64,000 bases of DNA from Neorhizobium galegae (GTDB lineage Bacteria; Pseudomonadota; Alphaproteobacteria; Rhizobiales; Rhizobiaceae), in assembly GCF_021391675.1 (NCBI RefSeq), contig NZ_CP090095.1, positions 2,671,501 to 2,735,500 of the forward strand, given 5' to 3'. The position numbers and the translations under genes are program-made. A model generated the notes under the pieces. The model was given only the letters and a program-made list of their open reading frames with translations, did no database searches and was not told the DNA's origin. Below, in pieces: positions 1-9,873 of the stretch (position 1 is its first letter; each line of letters opens with the position of its first letter).

Positions 1-518
1 GAATTGCCCGGATTGAGCGCCGCATCGGTCTGCACGACGTCGTCGATCAGCCGGCCGGTGGAAGACCGCATCGAGCGGCCAAGCGCAGACACGACGCCCG
101 ATGTCACCGACCAGTCGAAGCCGAGCGGATTGCCGATCGCAATGGCGATATGGCCACGCCGCAATTTCTGGGAATCGCCGAGCCGTGCCCAGGCCTGCAC
201 GTCCATGTCGGCGCGCACCAGCGCAATATCGGTATCGGCGTCGCGGCCGAGCACGCTGCCCTGCCCGACCGCCCCGTTGGCGCTGCGGATACGCACAGTT
301 TTGGCGTCGGAAACGACGTGGTGGTTGGTGATGATCAGGCCGTCCGGCGAAATCGCAAAGCCCGACCCGTGGCCGCCTTGGCCAGCAACGCCGCCGAGTC
401 GCTCGATGCGGCTGACGGCAGGACCGACGCGGTCGACCGCGCCGGCAACCGTCTCCGAATAGGCGTCGAGAAGCGCGCCATCCTCGGGGACGGGAGGATT
501 GATATCGATAAATCCCAT
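1..518 (-). CDS. Trypsin-like serine protease (HtrA/DegP-like), 3' part cut by window edge
   Basis: The frame read leftward from ATG at 518 gives 172 complete residues with no stop before the edge. It resembles the S1C (HtrA/DegP) protease domain. A HGSGF segment is followed by the catalytic His in TNHHVV, then the Asp in DTDIALVRAD, then IGNPLG, and the frame leaves the window at LNPGN, exactly where the catalytic Ser of the GNSGG motif should come. The first two bases of a Ser codon (TC) are present. No signal peptide is seen: the protein begins MGFIDINPPVPEDG, so a cytoplasmic location or a short anchorless form is likely. A GGAG lies about 8 bases before the ATG. Whether a PDZ domain follows cannot be seen. 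Confidence 0.85.
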   Translation of the reverse strand, partial: MGFIDINPPVPEDGALLDAYSETVAGAVDRVGPAVSRIERLGGVAGQGGHGSGFAISPDGLIITNHHVVSDAKTVRIRSANGAVGQGSVLGRDADTDIALVRADMDVQAWARLGDSQKLRRGHIAIAIGNPLGFDWSVTSGVVSALGRSMRSSTGRLIDDVVQTDAALNPGN

Positions 519-532
519 CACAAGAACTCCGG

Positions 533-559
533 AAAACACCTTCCTGGAAAGGGGAAGGT
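533..559 (-). terminator. Weak hairpin terminator downstream of udh
   Basis: On the minus strand ACCTTCC and GGAAGGT (arms 553-559 and 538-544, 8-base loop) form a 7-bp stem followed by GTTTT. It lies between the udh stop and the start of the protease gene and could separate the two transcripts. The stem is short, so this is a moderate call. Confidence 0.45.
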
Positions 560-621
560 TGTAGAAGGAGCTGATGTGGTGGGCCTAAAAGGCGGAAACA
601 AGAACCCGGCAAATGGCCGGC

Positions 622-1416
622 TCATTCCTCCGAGAAGATCGGGTCCTGGGTGAACATGCCGCCCTGGTAGACAGCGGCCGGGGACGTCGGTTCCGGACGC
701 CCCTTGGCATCGAGCTCGGCACGGAAGCGTTCGGCATTGTCCTTGGGCTTCCAGCCGAGATAGGACGCGTGGGAATTGTCCCACCACTTGCTGTCATTGT
801 CGGAAATGCCCCAGATGATCGGGCAGCCGAGCATGGGCGCGCGGAAGACGCAGTCGATCAGGGACGCAAAATCGTCATAGGACATCCAGCCGGACAGCAT
901 GCGGTGGTTGATCGGCTTTTCGAAGCAACTGCCGATCCTGACGAGCGCCGTCTCCTGGCCGAATTTCTCGAAATACATCCGCGCCAGAGCCTCGCCGAAG
1001 CATTTCGAAACGCCGTAGAGACCATCCGGCTTCATCGGAGCCTTGACGTCGATATGCTCGTCCTGGCGATAGAAACCGACGACATGGTTGGAGCTGGCGA
1101 ACAGGATGCGCGGCTGGCCATGTGCGCGGGCCGCTTCGTAGAGATTGTAGAGGCCGAGCAGGTTGGCGTTGAGGATCTTCGAAAACTTGTCCTCGACCGA
1201 AACCCCGCCGAGATGCAGGATACCGTCGCAGCCTTCGACCAGCTTCATGACGGCGTCGGCATCGCCGAGGTCGCAGACGACCATTTCTTCATTGGGGCCG
1301 GCGGGGCCGAGATCGACGATATCGGAGAGGCGAAGCGTTTCGGCAAAACCGGCGAGACGCGAGCGCATGGCGCGTCCGAGGCCGCCGCCGGCACCGGTGA
1401 TCAAAAGTCTTTTCAA
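622..1416 (-). CDS. udh: Uronate dehydrogenase (NAD-dependent)
   Basis: Oxidises D-galacturonate or D-glucuronate with NAD+ to the aldaro-1,5-lactone, the first step of the oxidative uronate pathway. The protein is an extended SDR fold with the nucleotide motif TGAGGGLG near the N-terminus. The catalytic region SSNHVVGFY...YGVSK matches Agrobacterium Udh closely, as do ALVRIGSC, WWDNSHASYLGWKPKDNAE and the C-terminal QGG-F-NPIF-type end. I chose the TTG at 1416: GGAGG lies 8 bases before it, it gives 264 aa (the family is about 265), and the homologous proteins begin MKRLL where this one reads LKRLL. An upstream in-frame ATG at 1512 would add 32 residues that do not look like the family. Divergent from the GntR gene and the rest of the pathway. 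Confidence 0.93.
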   Translation of the reverse strand: MKRLLITGAGGGLGRAMRSRLAGFAETLRLSDIVDLGPAGPNEEMVVCDLGDADAVMKLVEGCDGILHLGGVSVEDKFSKILNANLLGLYNLYEAARAHGQPRILFASSNHVVGFYRQDEHIDVKAPMKPDGLYGVSKCFGEALARMYFEKFGQETALVRIGSCFEKPINHRMLSGWMSYDDFASLIDCVFRAPMLGCPIIWGISDNDSKWWDNSHASYLGWKPKDNAERFRAELDAKGRPEPTSPAAVYQGGMFTQDPIFSEE

Positions 1417-1481
1417 GAAATCATCCTCCGAAAGCGGCGCATTGGCCGCGGCAATCCAGTGAAGGCCAGTCTGTCGGCCAA

Positions 1482-1496
1482 CTTGTTCGTGACAAG
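1482..1496. promoter_or_regulatory. Inverted repeat CTTGT-N5-ACAAG, candidate GntR operator
   Basis: CTTGT (1482-1486) and ACAAG (1492-1496) form a perfect 5-bp inverted repeat in the udh-gntR divergent interval. The same half-sites occur with a 4-base spacer in the palindrome before kdgD (2381-2400). That suggests one regulator acts on both promoters, although the spacer differs. Confidence 0.35.
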
Positions 1497-1570
1497 CGTC
1501 GATACTTATCATACATGTTGATGAAACCTGGTCAATAAGTTGGAGCCCGTTTGGAGTGGCGCTCGACTTG

Positions 1571-1588
1571 ACGTATTAGACGTATTAG
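1571..1588. repeat. Tandem 9-bp direct repeat ACGTATTAG x2 before the GntR gene
   Basis: Two exact head-to-tail copies of ACGTATTAG sit 42-60 bases before the gntR start. The half-sequence CGTATTAG also occurs in the LacI-type operators at 18017-18048. Function is unknown; it could be a regulator site. Confidence 0.45.
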
Positions 1589-1630
1589 TTGACGCGATAT
1601 TGTGATGCGCCGCTGCGCAGGGAGGAACGA

Positions 1631-2380
1631 ATGAGCGTTGAAACCAGACTCGATACCGGCAAGGGATCGAGGACGCTTGTTTCCCGCCTCGGAGAAACGC
1701 TGCGCCAGGCGATTGCGGCAGGCCAGTTTCCACCGGGCTCCCGCCTGCCGAGCGAAGCACAGCTGACCGAGGCGCATGGCGTCAGCCGCACTGTCGTGCG
1801 AGAGGCTATCGCATCGCTGCGCGCCGACCGGTTGGTGGAAGCGCGTCAGGGCGCCGGCGTCTTCGTGCTGGAGCCTTCGCGTAACGCGCAGCCGGTCATG
1901 CTCTCCCTCTCGAATATCGATCTCGCCCGCGTATCCTCGATGATCGAGCTCCTGGAGCTCCGAACCGCGGTGGAAGTCGAGGCTGCGGGGCTCGCCGCCC
2001 TTCGCCGCTCCCCCGCACAGGAAGAGGTCATTCTCGATCGTCATTATGCTGTCCGCGCCTGTCTCGAGGCCGCGAAACCGACCAGCGAGGCAGACTTTGC
2101 CCTGCATCTGGCTATCGCCGAGGCGACCAACAATCCCCGCTTCCGCGAATTCCTGACCATGATCGGCCGCAGCCTGATCCCGCGCGCAGCCCTGCGCCCG
2201 GACGATTCGGAGGCCGACCAGGCGACCTATATCAAGCTGCTCGATGAAGAGCACAACGCCATCGTCGTGGCGATTTCCGACGGCGACGAAGACCGCGCCC
2301 GCGATGCCATGCGCCGGCATCTTCGCGGTTCGCAGTTGCGCTATCGCACCCTGCTCCGGGAGCTCCGTGAATCTGTAAGA

Positions 2381-2383
<3 letters not shown>
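1631..2383 (+). CDS. GntR family (FadR/FCD) transcriptional regulator of the uronate module
   Basis: 250-aa regulator. A winged helix-turn-helix covers about residues 13-80 (RLPSEAQLTEAHGVSRTVVR is the recognition region), followed by an all-helical FCD ligand domain from about 95 to 235. Known FCD regulators of uronate loci bind pathway acids or lactones and usually repress. ATG at 1631 is preceded by GGAGG with a 6-base spacer and is preferred to the in-frame ATG at 1589, which would add 14 unusual residues. It lies between udh (divergent) and kdgD (same strand, 72 bases downstream), and its stop codon is part of the palindrome preceding kdgD. GguR of Agrobacterium is a plausible counterpart, but I cannot verify orthology. 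Confidence 0.88.
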
Positions 2384-3364
<981 letters not shown>

Positions 3365-3368
3365 TCTC

Positions 3369-4505
3369 ATGAAGATCGCTTCCGTTCGCACCCATCTCCT
3401 CGAACACAGGCTCGACGTCGCCTTCGAAAGCGGCTCGATGCGCTTCGATCGCCGCGCCCATGTGCTCGTCGAGATCGAGTGCGATGACGGCACGATCGGC
3501 TGGGGCGAATGCCTCGGCCCGGCCCGGCCGAATGCCGCCGTGGTCGCGACCTATGCGAACTGGCTGATCGGCGAAAACCCGCTCGAAACCGAAAAGATCT
3601 GGGCGCGGCTCTATAACGCCCTGCGCGACCAGGGCCAGCGCGGCCTCGCCGTCACGGCACTGTCCGGCATCGATATCGCGCTCTGGGATATCAAGGGCAA
3701 ACATTTCGGCGTGCCGGTCTCCATCCTGCTCGGCGGTCGGTTCCGCGAGAGCGTCAAGGCTTACGCCACCGGCAGCTTCAAGCGCGACGGCGTCGACCGC
3801 GTCGAGGACAATGCGACGGATGTCGCCCGCTATTGGGAACAGGGTTTTCACGCCAGCAAGATCAAGATCGGCTTTGGTGTCGAGGAAGATCTGCGCGTCA
3901 TCCGCGCCGTGCGCGATGCCGTCGGCTCCGACATGCGCCTGATGGTCGATGCCAACCATGGTTATGACGCCATAGAGGCAATCAAATTCGGCCAGGCCGC
4001 TGCAGAACTCAACATCGACTGGTTCGAAGAACCGGTCGTGCCGGAACAGCTCGCCGCCTATCGCGAAGTCCGCGCCCGCCAGCCGATCCCGGTCGCCGGC
4101 GGCGAGACCTGGCATAGCCGCTGGGGCATGCGCGAGCCGGTGGAAACCCGCGCCGTCGATATCCTGCAGCCCGACCTTGCCGGCGTCGGCGGCTTTACCG
4201 AAGCCAAGCGCGTTGCCGACATGGCAGCCCTTCACGGCATCCGCGTCGTGCCGCATGTCTGGGGCACCGGTGTACATATCGCGGCGGCCCTGCAGTTCAT
4301 GGCGGCGATGATCCCGAGCCCGGTTCGGGTCAACCCGATCGAACCGATCCTCGAATTCGACCGTACCCACAATCCGTTCCGTCAGGCGGTGATCAAAACC
4401 CCGATCGAACACGAGCGCGGCGTGGTGCAGATCCCGAACGGCCCCGGCCTTGGGATCGAGATCAACCGCGATGCGCTCAAAGAATTCCGCATGGGAGATA
4501 TCTGA
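3369..4505 (+). CDS. gci: D-galactarolactone cycloisomerase (enolase superfamily)
   Basis: Opens galactaro-1,4-lactone by beta-elimination to 3-deoxy-2-keto-hexarate. At 378 aa it has the length of Agrobacterium Gci. Capping domain about 1-120, then a barrel. Catalytic pair K164-x-K166 (KIKIG); metal ligands D194 (VDANH), E220 (FEEPV) and E246 (GGETW); base/acid H296 in PHVWGTG. This is the mandelate-racemase-type arrangement. Sits 4 bases after kdgD, and its TGA overlaps the ATG of gli by one base (TGATG), so translation is probably coupled. Without the neighbours one could only say sugar-acid dehydratase or cycloisomerase; with udh, gli and kdgD around it the specific call is strong. Confidence 0.9.
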   Translation: MKIASVRTHLLEHRLDVAFESGSMRFDRRAHVLVEIECDDGTIGWGECLGPARPNAAVVATYANWLIGENPLETEKIWARLYNALRDQGQRGLAVTALSGIDIALWDIKGKHFGVPVSILLGGRFRESVKAYATGSFKRDGVDRVEDNATDVARYWEQGFHASKIKIGFGVEEDLRVIRAVRDAVGSDMRLMVDANHGYDAIEAIKFGQAAAELNIDWFEEPVVPEQLAAYREVRARQPIPVAGGETWHSRWGMREPVETRAVDILQPDLAGVGGFTEAKRVADMAALHGIRVVPHVWGTGVHIAAALQFMAAMIPSPVRVNPIEPILEFDRTHNPFRQAVIKTPIEHERGVVQIPNGPGLGIEINRDALKEFRMGDI

Positions 4506-5371
4506 TGCTCGTCCGCACCCTTTCCGGCACGCCGCCCAAGACCAAACTGCCCAAGGGCGCGATCGACACTCAGATGCATGCTTATCTGCCGGGCTTTCCA
4601 TCGCTCCCCGGCGGTCCCGGGCTGCCGGCTGGAGATTTGCCGACACCCGCCCAGTATCTCCAGTTCATGCGCTGGATCGGCATCGATCGGGTGATCGTCA
4701 CCCAGGGCAATGCCCAGCAGCGCGACAATTCCAATCTCAACGCCTGCCTTGCGGAATTCGGTTCGATCGCCCGCGGCGTCTGCGTGATCGACAGCACCAC
4801 GTCGGAAGCCGAACTGGATAACCTCGTAGCAGCCGGCAATGTCGGCGCCCGCATCATGGACCTGCCGGGCGGCGCGGTGAACCTGTCGGAACTCGAAGCC
4901 GTCGACGCCAAGGCGGCCTCCCGCAACTGGATGGTCGCCGTCCAGTTCGACGGCAGCAACATTCTCGACCACGAAGAGCGCCTGAAGAACCTGAAGTCCC
5001 GCTGGGTCTTCGATCACCACGGCAAGTTTTTCGCCGGTGTCACGCCTGATAGCCCTCAGGTCGATGCCGTCAAGCGCCTCATCGACGGTGGAAAATGCTG
5101 GTTCAAGTTCGCCGGCGTCTACGAATCCTCGAAGGCCGGCGGCCCGGACTACGCCGATGTCGCCGCGGTCGCCCGGGAAATCGCCAGATACGCACCGGAA
5201 CGCATCATCTGGGGCACCAACTGGCCGCATAACCTCGCCCGCGAACAGGCCGATTATCCGGATGACGCGGCGCTGACAGATACCGTGCTCGGCTGGCTCC
5301 CGGACGATGCGGCACGCGAGCTCGCACTCGTGAAAAATCCCGAAGAACTTTACGGCCTGCCCGCCCGATAA
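4505..5371 (+). CDS. gli: D-galactarolactone isomerase (amidohydrolase family)
   Basis: Interconverts galactaro-1,5-lactone, the Udh product, and the 1,4-lactone used by Gci. 288 aa, amidohydrolase-2 type barrel. The N-terminal metal-binding-type motif reads AIDTQMHAY, where the family usually has DxHxH. VFDHHGKF and the C-terminal WGTNWPHN (Asp replaced by Asn in the usual WGSDWPH motif) are visible. The altered motifs fit an isomerase that may not need the full metal site of hydrolases. Start ATG overlaps the gci stop. The neighbouring udh and gci supply its substrate and use its product. Confidence 0.88.
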   Translation: MLVRTLSGTPPKTKLPKGAIDTQMHAYLPGFPSLPGGPGLPAGDLPTPAQYLQFMRWIGIDRVIVTQGNAQQRDNSNLNACLAEFGSIARGVCVIDSTTSEAELDNLVAAGNVGARIMDLPGGAVNLSELEAVDAKAASRNWMVAVQFDGSNILDHEERLKNLKSRWVFDHHGKFFAGVTPDSPQVDAVKRLIDGGKCWFKFAGVYESSKAGGPDYADVAAVAREIARYAPERIIWGTNWPHNLAREQADYPDDAALTDTVLGWLPDDAARELALVKNPEELYGLPAR

Positions 5372-5453
5372 ACGGCACGGGAGGCCTGAGGAAGACTGAT
5401 AAATTCAACGACCGGGGCGTGGAGGCTCCGGCGCTCACACAGAGGAGGACAAC

Positions 5454-6425
5454 ATGAAACTCACGAAACTGCTCGGCCTTGCCTTCGGCCTCGCGCTCGG
5501 CGCGACGGCCGCCAATGCACAGGTTACCCTGCGTTCCGCCGACATCCATCCGGACGGTTATCCGACCGTCGATGCCGTCAAATACATGGGCGAACTGGTC
5601 TCCCAGCGCACCAACGGCCGCATCAAGATCCAGGTGATGAACAACTCGGTACTGGGCGGTGAAAAGGACACGATCGAGCAGACCCGTTTCGGCGTCATCG
5701 ATATGAACCGTGTCAATGCTGCGCCGTTCAACAACCTCGTGCCGCAGACCACCGTTCTCGGCCTGCCCTTCCTGTTCCGCTCGACCGAGCACATGCACAA
5801 GGTCGTCGACGGCCCGATCGGCGACGAAATCCTGAAGGCCTTCGAACCGCATGGCCTGGTCGGCCTTGCCTATTACGATTCCGGCGCGCGCTCCTTCTAC
5901 ACCACCAAGAAGCCGATCACCAAGCTTGCCGACCTGAAGGGCATGAAGATCCGCGTCCAGCAGTCAGACCTCTGGATCGCCATGATGCAGGCCTTTGGCG
6001 CCAACCCGACGCCGATGCCGATGGGCGAAGTCTATTCCTCGCTCGAAACCGGCGTGGTCGACGGCGCGGAAAACAACTGGCCTTCCTATGAATCGGCACG
6101 CCACTATGAGATCGCCAAGAACTATACGCTGACCGAACATTCGCTGAACCCGGAAATCCTGGTCATGTCCAAGATCTCCTGGGACAAGCTGACCCCTGAA
6201 GACCAGAAGATCTTCCGCCAGGCCGCCAAGGATTCAGTCGTCAAGATGCGCGAACTCTGGACTGCCCGCGAAAAGTCCTCTGAAGCCAAGGTTCGTGCCG
6301 GTGGCGCCAACGTCATCAAGGTCAACAAGGACGAGTTCTCGGCCGTCATGAAGCCGGTCTACGACAAGTTCGTCACAGATCCGAAGCAGAAGGCCCTGCT
6401 GGAACAGATTCAGGCCGTCAAGTAA
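5454..6425 (+). CDS. TRAP transporter substrate-binding protein, DctP family (uronate uptake)
   Basis: Periplasmic binding protein of a tripartite ATP-independent transporter. 323 aa with a clear signal peptide, cleavage expected after ANA at residue 22. DctP features are the helix-strand region around LKGMKIRVQQSD, with R167 as the conserved Arg that salt-bridges the substrate carboxylate, and VVDGAENNWPSY, where the conserved Asn contacts substrate. The carboxylate-binding site and the surrounding pathway fit galacturonate/glucuronate; the GaaPQM system of Agrobacterium is the natural comparison. GAGGA lies 7 bases before the ATG. A strong hairpin terminator follows the gene and separates it from the membrane subunits. 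Confidence 0.92.
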   Translation: MKLTKLLGLAFGLALGATAANAQVTLRSADIHPDGYPTVDAVKYMGELVSQRTNGRIKIQVMNNSVLGGEKDTIEQTRFGVIDMNRVNAAPFNNLVPQTTVLGLPFLFRSTEHMHKVVDGPIGDEILKAFEPHGLVGLAYYDSGARSFYTTKKPITKLADLKGMKIRVQQSDLWIAMMQAFGANPTPMPMGEVYSSLETGVVDGAENNWPSYESARHYEIAKNYTLTEHSLNPEILVMSKISWDKLTPEDQKIFRQAAKDSVVKMRELWTAREKSSEAKVRAGGANVIKVNKDEFSAVMKPVYDKFVTDPKQKALLEQIQAVK

Positions 6426-6436
6426 GCCTACCGGAG

Positions 6437-6466
6437 ACCGGCCCTCGCCAAGAGGGCCGGTTTTTT
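6437..6466 (+). terminator. Intrinsic terminator/attenuator between TRAP binding protein and membrane subunits
   Basis: ACCGGCCCTC (6437-6446), loop GCCAA, GAGGGCCGGT (6452-6461), then a run of six T. A perfect 10-bp GC-rich stem followed by T6 is a textbook intrinsic terminator. Because dctQ and dctM follow without another obvious strong promoter, it probably acts as partial attenuation, giving more binding protein than permease. Confidence 0.85.
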
Positions 6467-6509
6467 CTTGCATATCCGGCAGCCTTGCTGCTGCGAAGGG
6501 GACAGGATC

Positions 6510-7031
6510 ATGAGAAACTTCATGCTGGCCATAAAGCCCTATCTGGGCGGGCTTAGCCGCATATCACTTTATATCTCCGGCATCGGCATGATCGCCATGA
6601 CCCTCATCGTCGGCTGGCAGGTGTTCGGCCGTTATGTCCTCAACGACTCGCCGAGCTGGTCCGAGCCGCTGTCGCTCTATCTGATGTCCTGGTTCATCAT
6701 GCTCGGAGCCGCCGTCGGCGTGCGTGAGAGCGTGCATCTCGGGCTCGATATCGTCCGCTACGTGATGCCACCGGCAATCCAGAAGGCGATGGACCTCCTG
6801 AGCCTGGGCCTGATCGTGCTCTTCGGTATCGGCATGGCATATTATTCGACGCTGCTGGCCATGGGTACCTGGTCGGCCACTATTCCCGTTCTCGGCTGGC
6901 CGGGCGGCACCGACTTCTTCCCGATGATCGTCGGCGGCGCGATGATCTCTCTTTTCGCTCTGGAGCGCTTCGTCGACGTCGCCATCGGCGAGGACGTTGC
7001 TGCCGACGTCCTCGTGCAGGAGGCTGCGTAA
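6510..7031 (+). CDS. TRAP transporter small membrane subunit, DctQ family
   Basis: Small four-helix integral membrane subunit of the TRAP system, linking the binding protein to the large permease. 173 aa from ATG at 6510 (AGGGGA 5 bases upstream); the longer reading from 6468 begins inside the terminator T-run and is unlikely. Hydrophobic segments at roughly 15-40, 50-70, 90-112 and 130-155. Family marks are VGWQVFGRYVLNDSPSWSEPL and the VREsvHLGLD-like block. Its stop overlaps the dctM start by one base (TAATG). Confidence 0.9.
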   Translation: MRNFMLAIKPYLGGLSRISLYISGIGMIAMTLIVGWQVFGRYVLNDSPSWSEPLSLYLMSWFIMLGAAVGVRESVHLGLDIVRYVMPPAIQKAMDLLSLGLIVLFGIGMAYYSTLLAMGTWSATIPVLGWPGGTDFFPMIVGGAMISLFALERFVDVAIGEDVAADVLVQEAA

Positions 7032-8311
7032 TGGCCTACGCGATTCTTTTCGGTTCCTTTACCTTCCTCATGCTGGTCGGCATGCCGATCGCCTTCTGCC
7101 TCGGCATAGCATCCTTCGCGACGGTCCTCTACATGGGCCTGCCGCCGATCGTCGTCTTCCAGCAGCTGAACTCCGGCATGAACGTCTTCGCCATGATGGC
7201 GATCCCGTTCTTCATCTTCGCCGGCGACCTGATGGTGCGCGGCGGCATCGCGCAGAGGCTGATCCGCTTTGCCGCCGGCCTTGTCGGCCACATGCGCGGT
7301 GGTCTCGGCCAGGTCAACGTCGTCGCCTCGACGCTGTTCGGCGGCATTTCCGGTTCGGCCGTAGCGGACGCGTCGGCCGTTGGCGGCTTGATGATCCCGC
7401 AGATGGCTGCGCGCGGTTATGACAGGGACTATGCAGTCAACGTGACGGCCAACGCCGCCATCATCGCGCTGATGATCCCACCCTCGCACAACATGATCCT
7501 CTATTCGATCGCAGCCGGCGGCAACGTCTCCGTCGCCGACCTCTTCACCGCCGGCATCGTTCCCGGCCTGTTGCTGGCCGGGGCGCTGATGGTCACTGCC
7601 TGGTGGGTTGCCGTCAAACGCGGTTACCCGGCCGACCCCTTCCCGGGCTTTGCCCGCGTCGGTTATTACTTTCTGGCCTCGCTGCCGGGCATCCTGCTGA
7701 TCGCCATCATCTTCGGCGGCGTCCGCTCCGGCGTGTTCACGGCCACGGAAAGTTCCTGCATTGCCGTCATCTATGCCTTCCTTGTCGCCATGCTCGTTTA
7801 TCGCGAACTGAACTGGGACGGTTTCGTCGAGGCCGTCATGGGCGCCGTGCGCACCACCGCGATGGTACTGCTGGTCATCGGCACCGCAGCCGCGTTCGGC
7901 TGGCTGATGGCATTCCTGCAGGTCCAGACGCTGATCATCGCGGCAATCAGCGCGGTTTCGGACAATCCGATCATCGTGCTCCTGATGATCAACGTCATCC
8001 TGCTGGTGCTCGGCACGTTCATGGACATGGCGCCGATGGTCATCATCTCGACGCCGATCCTGCTCCCGGTCGTCAAGGCCTTCGGCATCGATCCGGTCCA
8101 TTTCGGCGTCATCATGATCCTCAATGCCGGCATCGGCCTCAACACGCCGCCGGTCGGAACCGTGCTCTTCGTCAGTTGCGCGGTCGGCGGCATCACGATA
8201 CGTGAAGCGATGCGCACGATCTGGCCTTTCTTCGGAGCCAGCATCGCAGTATTGCTGCTCGTGACTTACATCCCTGCCCTGTCGCTCTGGCTGCCAAGCA
8301 TTTTCAGGTAA
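7031..8311 (+). CDS. TRAP transporter large permease subunit, DctM family
   Basis: Ion-coupled large subunit that moves substrate across the inner membrane. 426 aa, strongly hydrophobic throughout, with about 12 helices. DctM signatures seen: GSFTFLMLVGMPIAFCLGI at the N-terminus, GGISGSAVADASAVGGLMIP, ALMIPPSHNMILYS and GLNTPPVGTVLFVS. Translationally coupled to dctQ (TAATG). The C-terminus ends SLWLPSIFR, normal for the family. Together with the DctP- and DctQ-type genes it makes a complete transporter inside the galacturonate operon. Confidence 0.94.
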   Translation: MAYAILFGSFTFLMLVGMPIAFCLGIASFATVLYMGLPPIVVFQQLNSGMNVFAMMAIPFFIFAGDLMVRGGIAQRLIRFAAGLVGHMRGGLGQVNVVASTLFGGISGSAVADASAVGGLMIPQMAARGYDRDYAVNVTANAAIIALMIPPSHNMILYSIAAGGNVSVADLFTAGIVPGLLLAGALMVTAWWVAVKRGYPADPFPGFARVGYYFLASLPGILLIAIIFGGVRSGVFTATESSCIAVIYAFLVAMLVYRELNWDGFVEAVMGAVRTTAMVLLVIGTAAAFGWLMAFLQVQTLIIAAISAVSDNPIIVLLMINVILLVLGTFMDMAPMVIISTPILLPVVKAFGIDPVHFGVIMILNAGIGLNTPPVGTVLFVSCAVGGITIREAMRTIWPFFGASIAVLLLVTYIPALSLWLPSIFR

Positions 8312-8335
8312 GCGACTGAACAAGCTCTATCTGAC

Positions 8336-8361
8336 GGTCCCGCCCCCATGGCGGGGCCTTT
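8336..8361 (+). terminator. Hairpin after the TRAP genes
   Basis: GGTCCCGCC (8336-8344) pairs with GGCGGGGCC (8350-8358), with one G-U, followed by only TTT. It lies between dctM and the aldehyde dehydrogenase. The short T-run suggests partial termination or mRNA stabilisation. Confidence 0.5.
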
Positions 8362-8380
8362 CACATGAAAGGAGAGGTCC

Positions 8381-9814
8381 ATGACCATCTACCAGAACCT
8401 GATCGCCGGCGAATGGGTCGGCTCGGAAGCTTCCAAGAACATCAACCCGTCCGATACCAACGATGTCGTGGGCATGTATGCCCAGGGCAGCGCCGACGAC
8501 GCCAAACAGGCAATCGCTGCCGCCAAGGCCGCTTTCCCCGCCTGGTCGCGCTCCGGCATCCTGGAGCGTCACGCAATTCTTCGGAAAGCTTCCGACGAGA
8601 TTCTCGCCCGCAAGGAAGAACTCGGCGCACTTCTCGCCCGCGAGGAAGGCAAGATCCTTCCCGAAGCGATCGGCGAAGTCACCCGCGCCGCCCAGATCTT
8701 CGATTTCTTCGCCGGCGAAGCACTGCGCCTGACCGGCGAACTGGTGCCGTCGGCCCGCCCGAATATCGGCGTCGAGATCACCCGCGAACCGCTCGGCGTC
8801 ATCGGCATCATCACACCGTGGAATTTCCCGATCGCCATCCCCGCATGGAAGATCGCGCCGGCGCTCTGCTACGGCAATACCGTCGTCTTCAAGCCTGCCG
8901 ATCTCGTACCTGGCTGTGGCTGGGCGATCGTCGACATCCTCCACCGCGCCGGCCTGCCCAAGGGCGTCCTGAACCTCGTCATGGGCCGCGGCTCGGTCGT
9001 CGGCCAGGCCATGCTCGACAGCCCGGATCTCGCCGGCATCACCTTCACCGGCTCCACCGGCACCGGCAAGCGCGTCGCGCTCGCCTCGATCGAGCATAAC
9101 CGCAAGTTCCAGCTGGAAATGGGCGGCAAGAACCCGATGATCGTCCTCGACGACGCGGACCTCAACGTCGCCGTCGAAGCCGCTGCCAATTCCGGTTTCT
9201 TCTCGACCGGCCAGCGTTGCACCGCTTCGTCCCGCCTGATCGTGACCGAAGGCATCCACGACAAGTTCGTCGCAGCACTCACCGAGAAGCTGAAGACGCT
9301 CAACGTCGACAACGCCATGAAGGCCGGCAGCCATATCGGCCCGGTCGTCGACGACAAGCAGCTGAAGCAGGACACCGACTATATCGAGATCGGCAAAAAC
9401 GAAGGCGCCAAGCTCGCCTTCGGCGGCGAACTCGTGAAGCGCGACACGCCCGGCTTCTACCTCCAGCCGACGCTGTTCACCGAAGCGACCAACCAGATGC
9501 GCATCTCCCGCGAGGAGATTTTTGGCCCGGTCGCATCGGTCATCCGGGTGAAGAACTACGAGGAAGCGCTGGCAACCGCCAACGACACGCCCTTCGGCCT
9601 GTCGGCGGGCATCGCCACCACCAGCCTCAAGCATGCGACGCATTTCAAGCGCAACTCCGAGGCAGGCATGGTGATGGTCAACCTGCCGACCGCCGGCGTC
9701 GATTTCCACGTGCCGTTCGGCGGCCGCAAGGCCTCGTCCTTCGGCCCGCGCGAACAGGGCAAGTATGCCGCCGAGTTCTTCACCGTGGTGAAGACCGCCT
9801 ACACGCTGGCCTAA
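8381..9814 (+). CDS. 2,5-dioxovalerate (alpha-ketoglutarate semialdehyde) dehydrogenase
   Basis: NAD(P)-dependent aldehyde dehydrogenase that oxidises 2-oxoglutarate semialdehyde, the KdgD product, to 2-oxoglutarate (EC 1.2.1.26), feeding the TCA cycle. 477 aa, full-length class I ALDH fold. Visible are the oxyanion Asn in TPWNFP (N148), cofactor motif FTGSTGTGK (222-230), general base Glu in LEMGGKNP (E246) and nucleophile Cys in STGQRCTASS (C280). The substrate assignment comes from its place as last gene of the uronate module; other semialdehydes are possible from sequence alone. GGAGAGG precedes the ATG. Confidence 0.88.
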   Translation: MTIYQNLIAGEWVGSEASKNINPSDTNDVVGMYAQGSADDAKQAIAAAKAAFPAWSRSGILERHAILRKASDEILARKEELGALLAREEGKILPEAIGEVTRAAQIFDFFAGEALRLTGELVPSARPNIGVEITREPLGVIGIITPWNFPIAIPAWKIAPALCYGNTVVFKPADLVPGCGWAIVDILHRAGLPKGVLNLVMGRGSVVGQAMLDSPDLAGITFTGSTGTGKRVALASIEHNRKFQLEMGGKNPMIVLDDADLNVAVEAAANSGFFSTGQRCTASSRLIVTEGIHDKFVAALTEKLKTLNVDNAMKAGSHIGPVVDDKQLKQDTDYIEIGKNEGAKLAFGGELVKRDTPGFYLQPTLFTEATNQMRISREEIFGPVASVIRVKNYEEALATANDTPFGLSAGIATTSLKHATHFKRNSEAGMVMVNLPTAGVDFHVPFGGRKASSFGPREQGKYAAEFFTVVKTAYTLA

Positions 9815-9820
9815 CAAAAA

Positions 9821-9852
9821 AAGGCGCTGCCATTTTGAGATGGCAGCGCCTT
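9821..9852. terminator. Bidirectional terminator between convergent aldehyde dehydrogenase and msrA
   Basis: AAGGCGCTGCCAT (9821-9833) and ATGGCAGCGCCTT (9840-9852) are perfect 13-bp complementary arms around a 6-base loop. A-rich sequence on the left (A7) gives a U-tract for msrA transcripts, and TT plus TC on the right gives a weaker one for the uronate operon. Placed exactly between two convergent genes. Confidence 0.85.
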
Positions 9853-9873
9853 CAATTCGTGAATTAAGACGGC

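Noticed and set aside
6161..6430. Lower-GC lysine-rich 3' end of the DctP gene as a possible foreign insert
   Set aside because: Composition follows from the Lys/Glu-rich C-terminal helices usual for DctP proteins; frame and family match continue to the stop.
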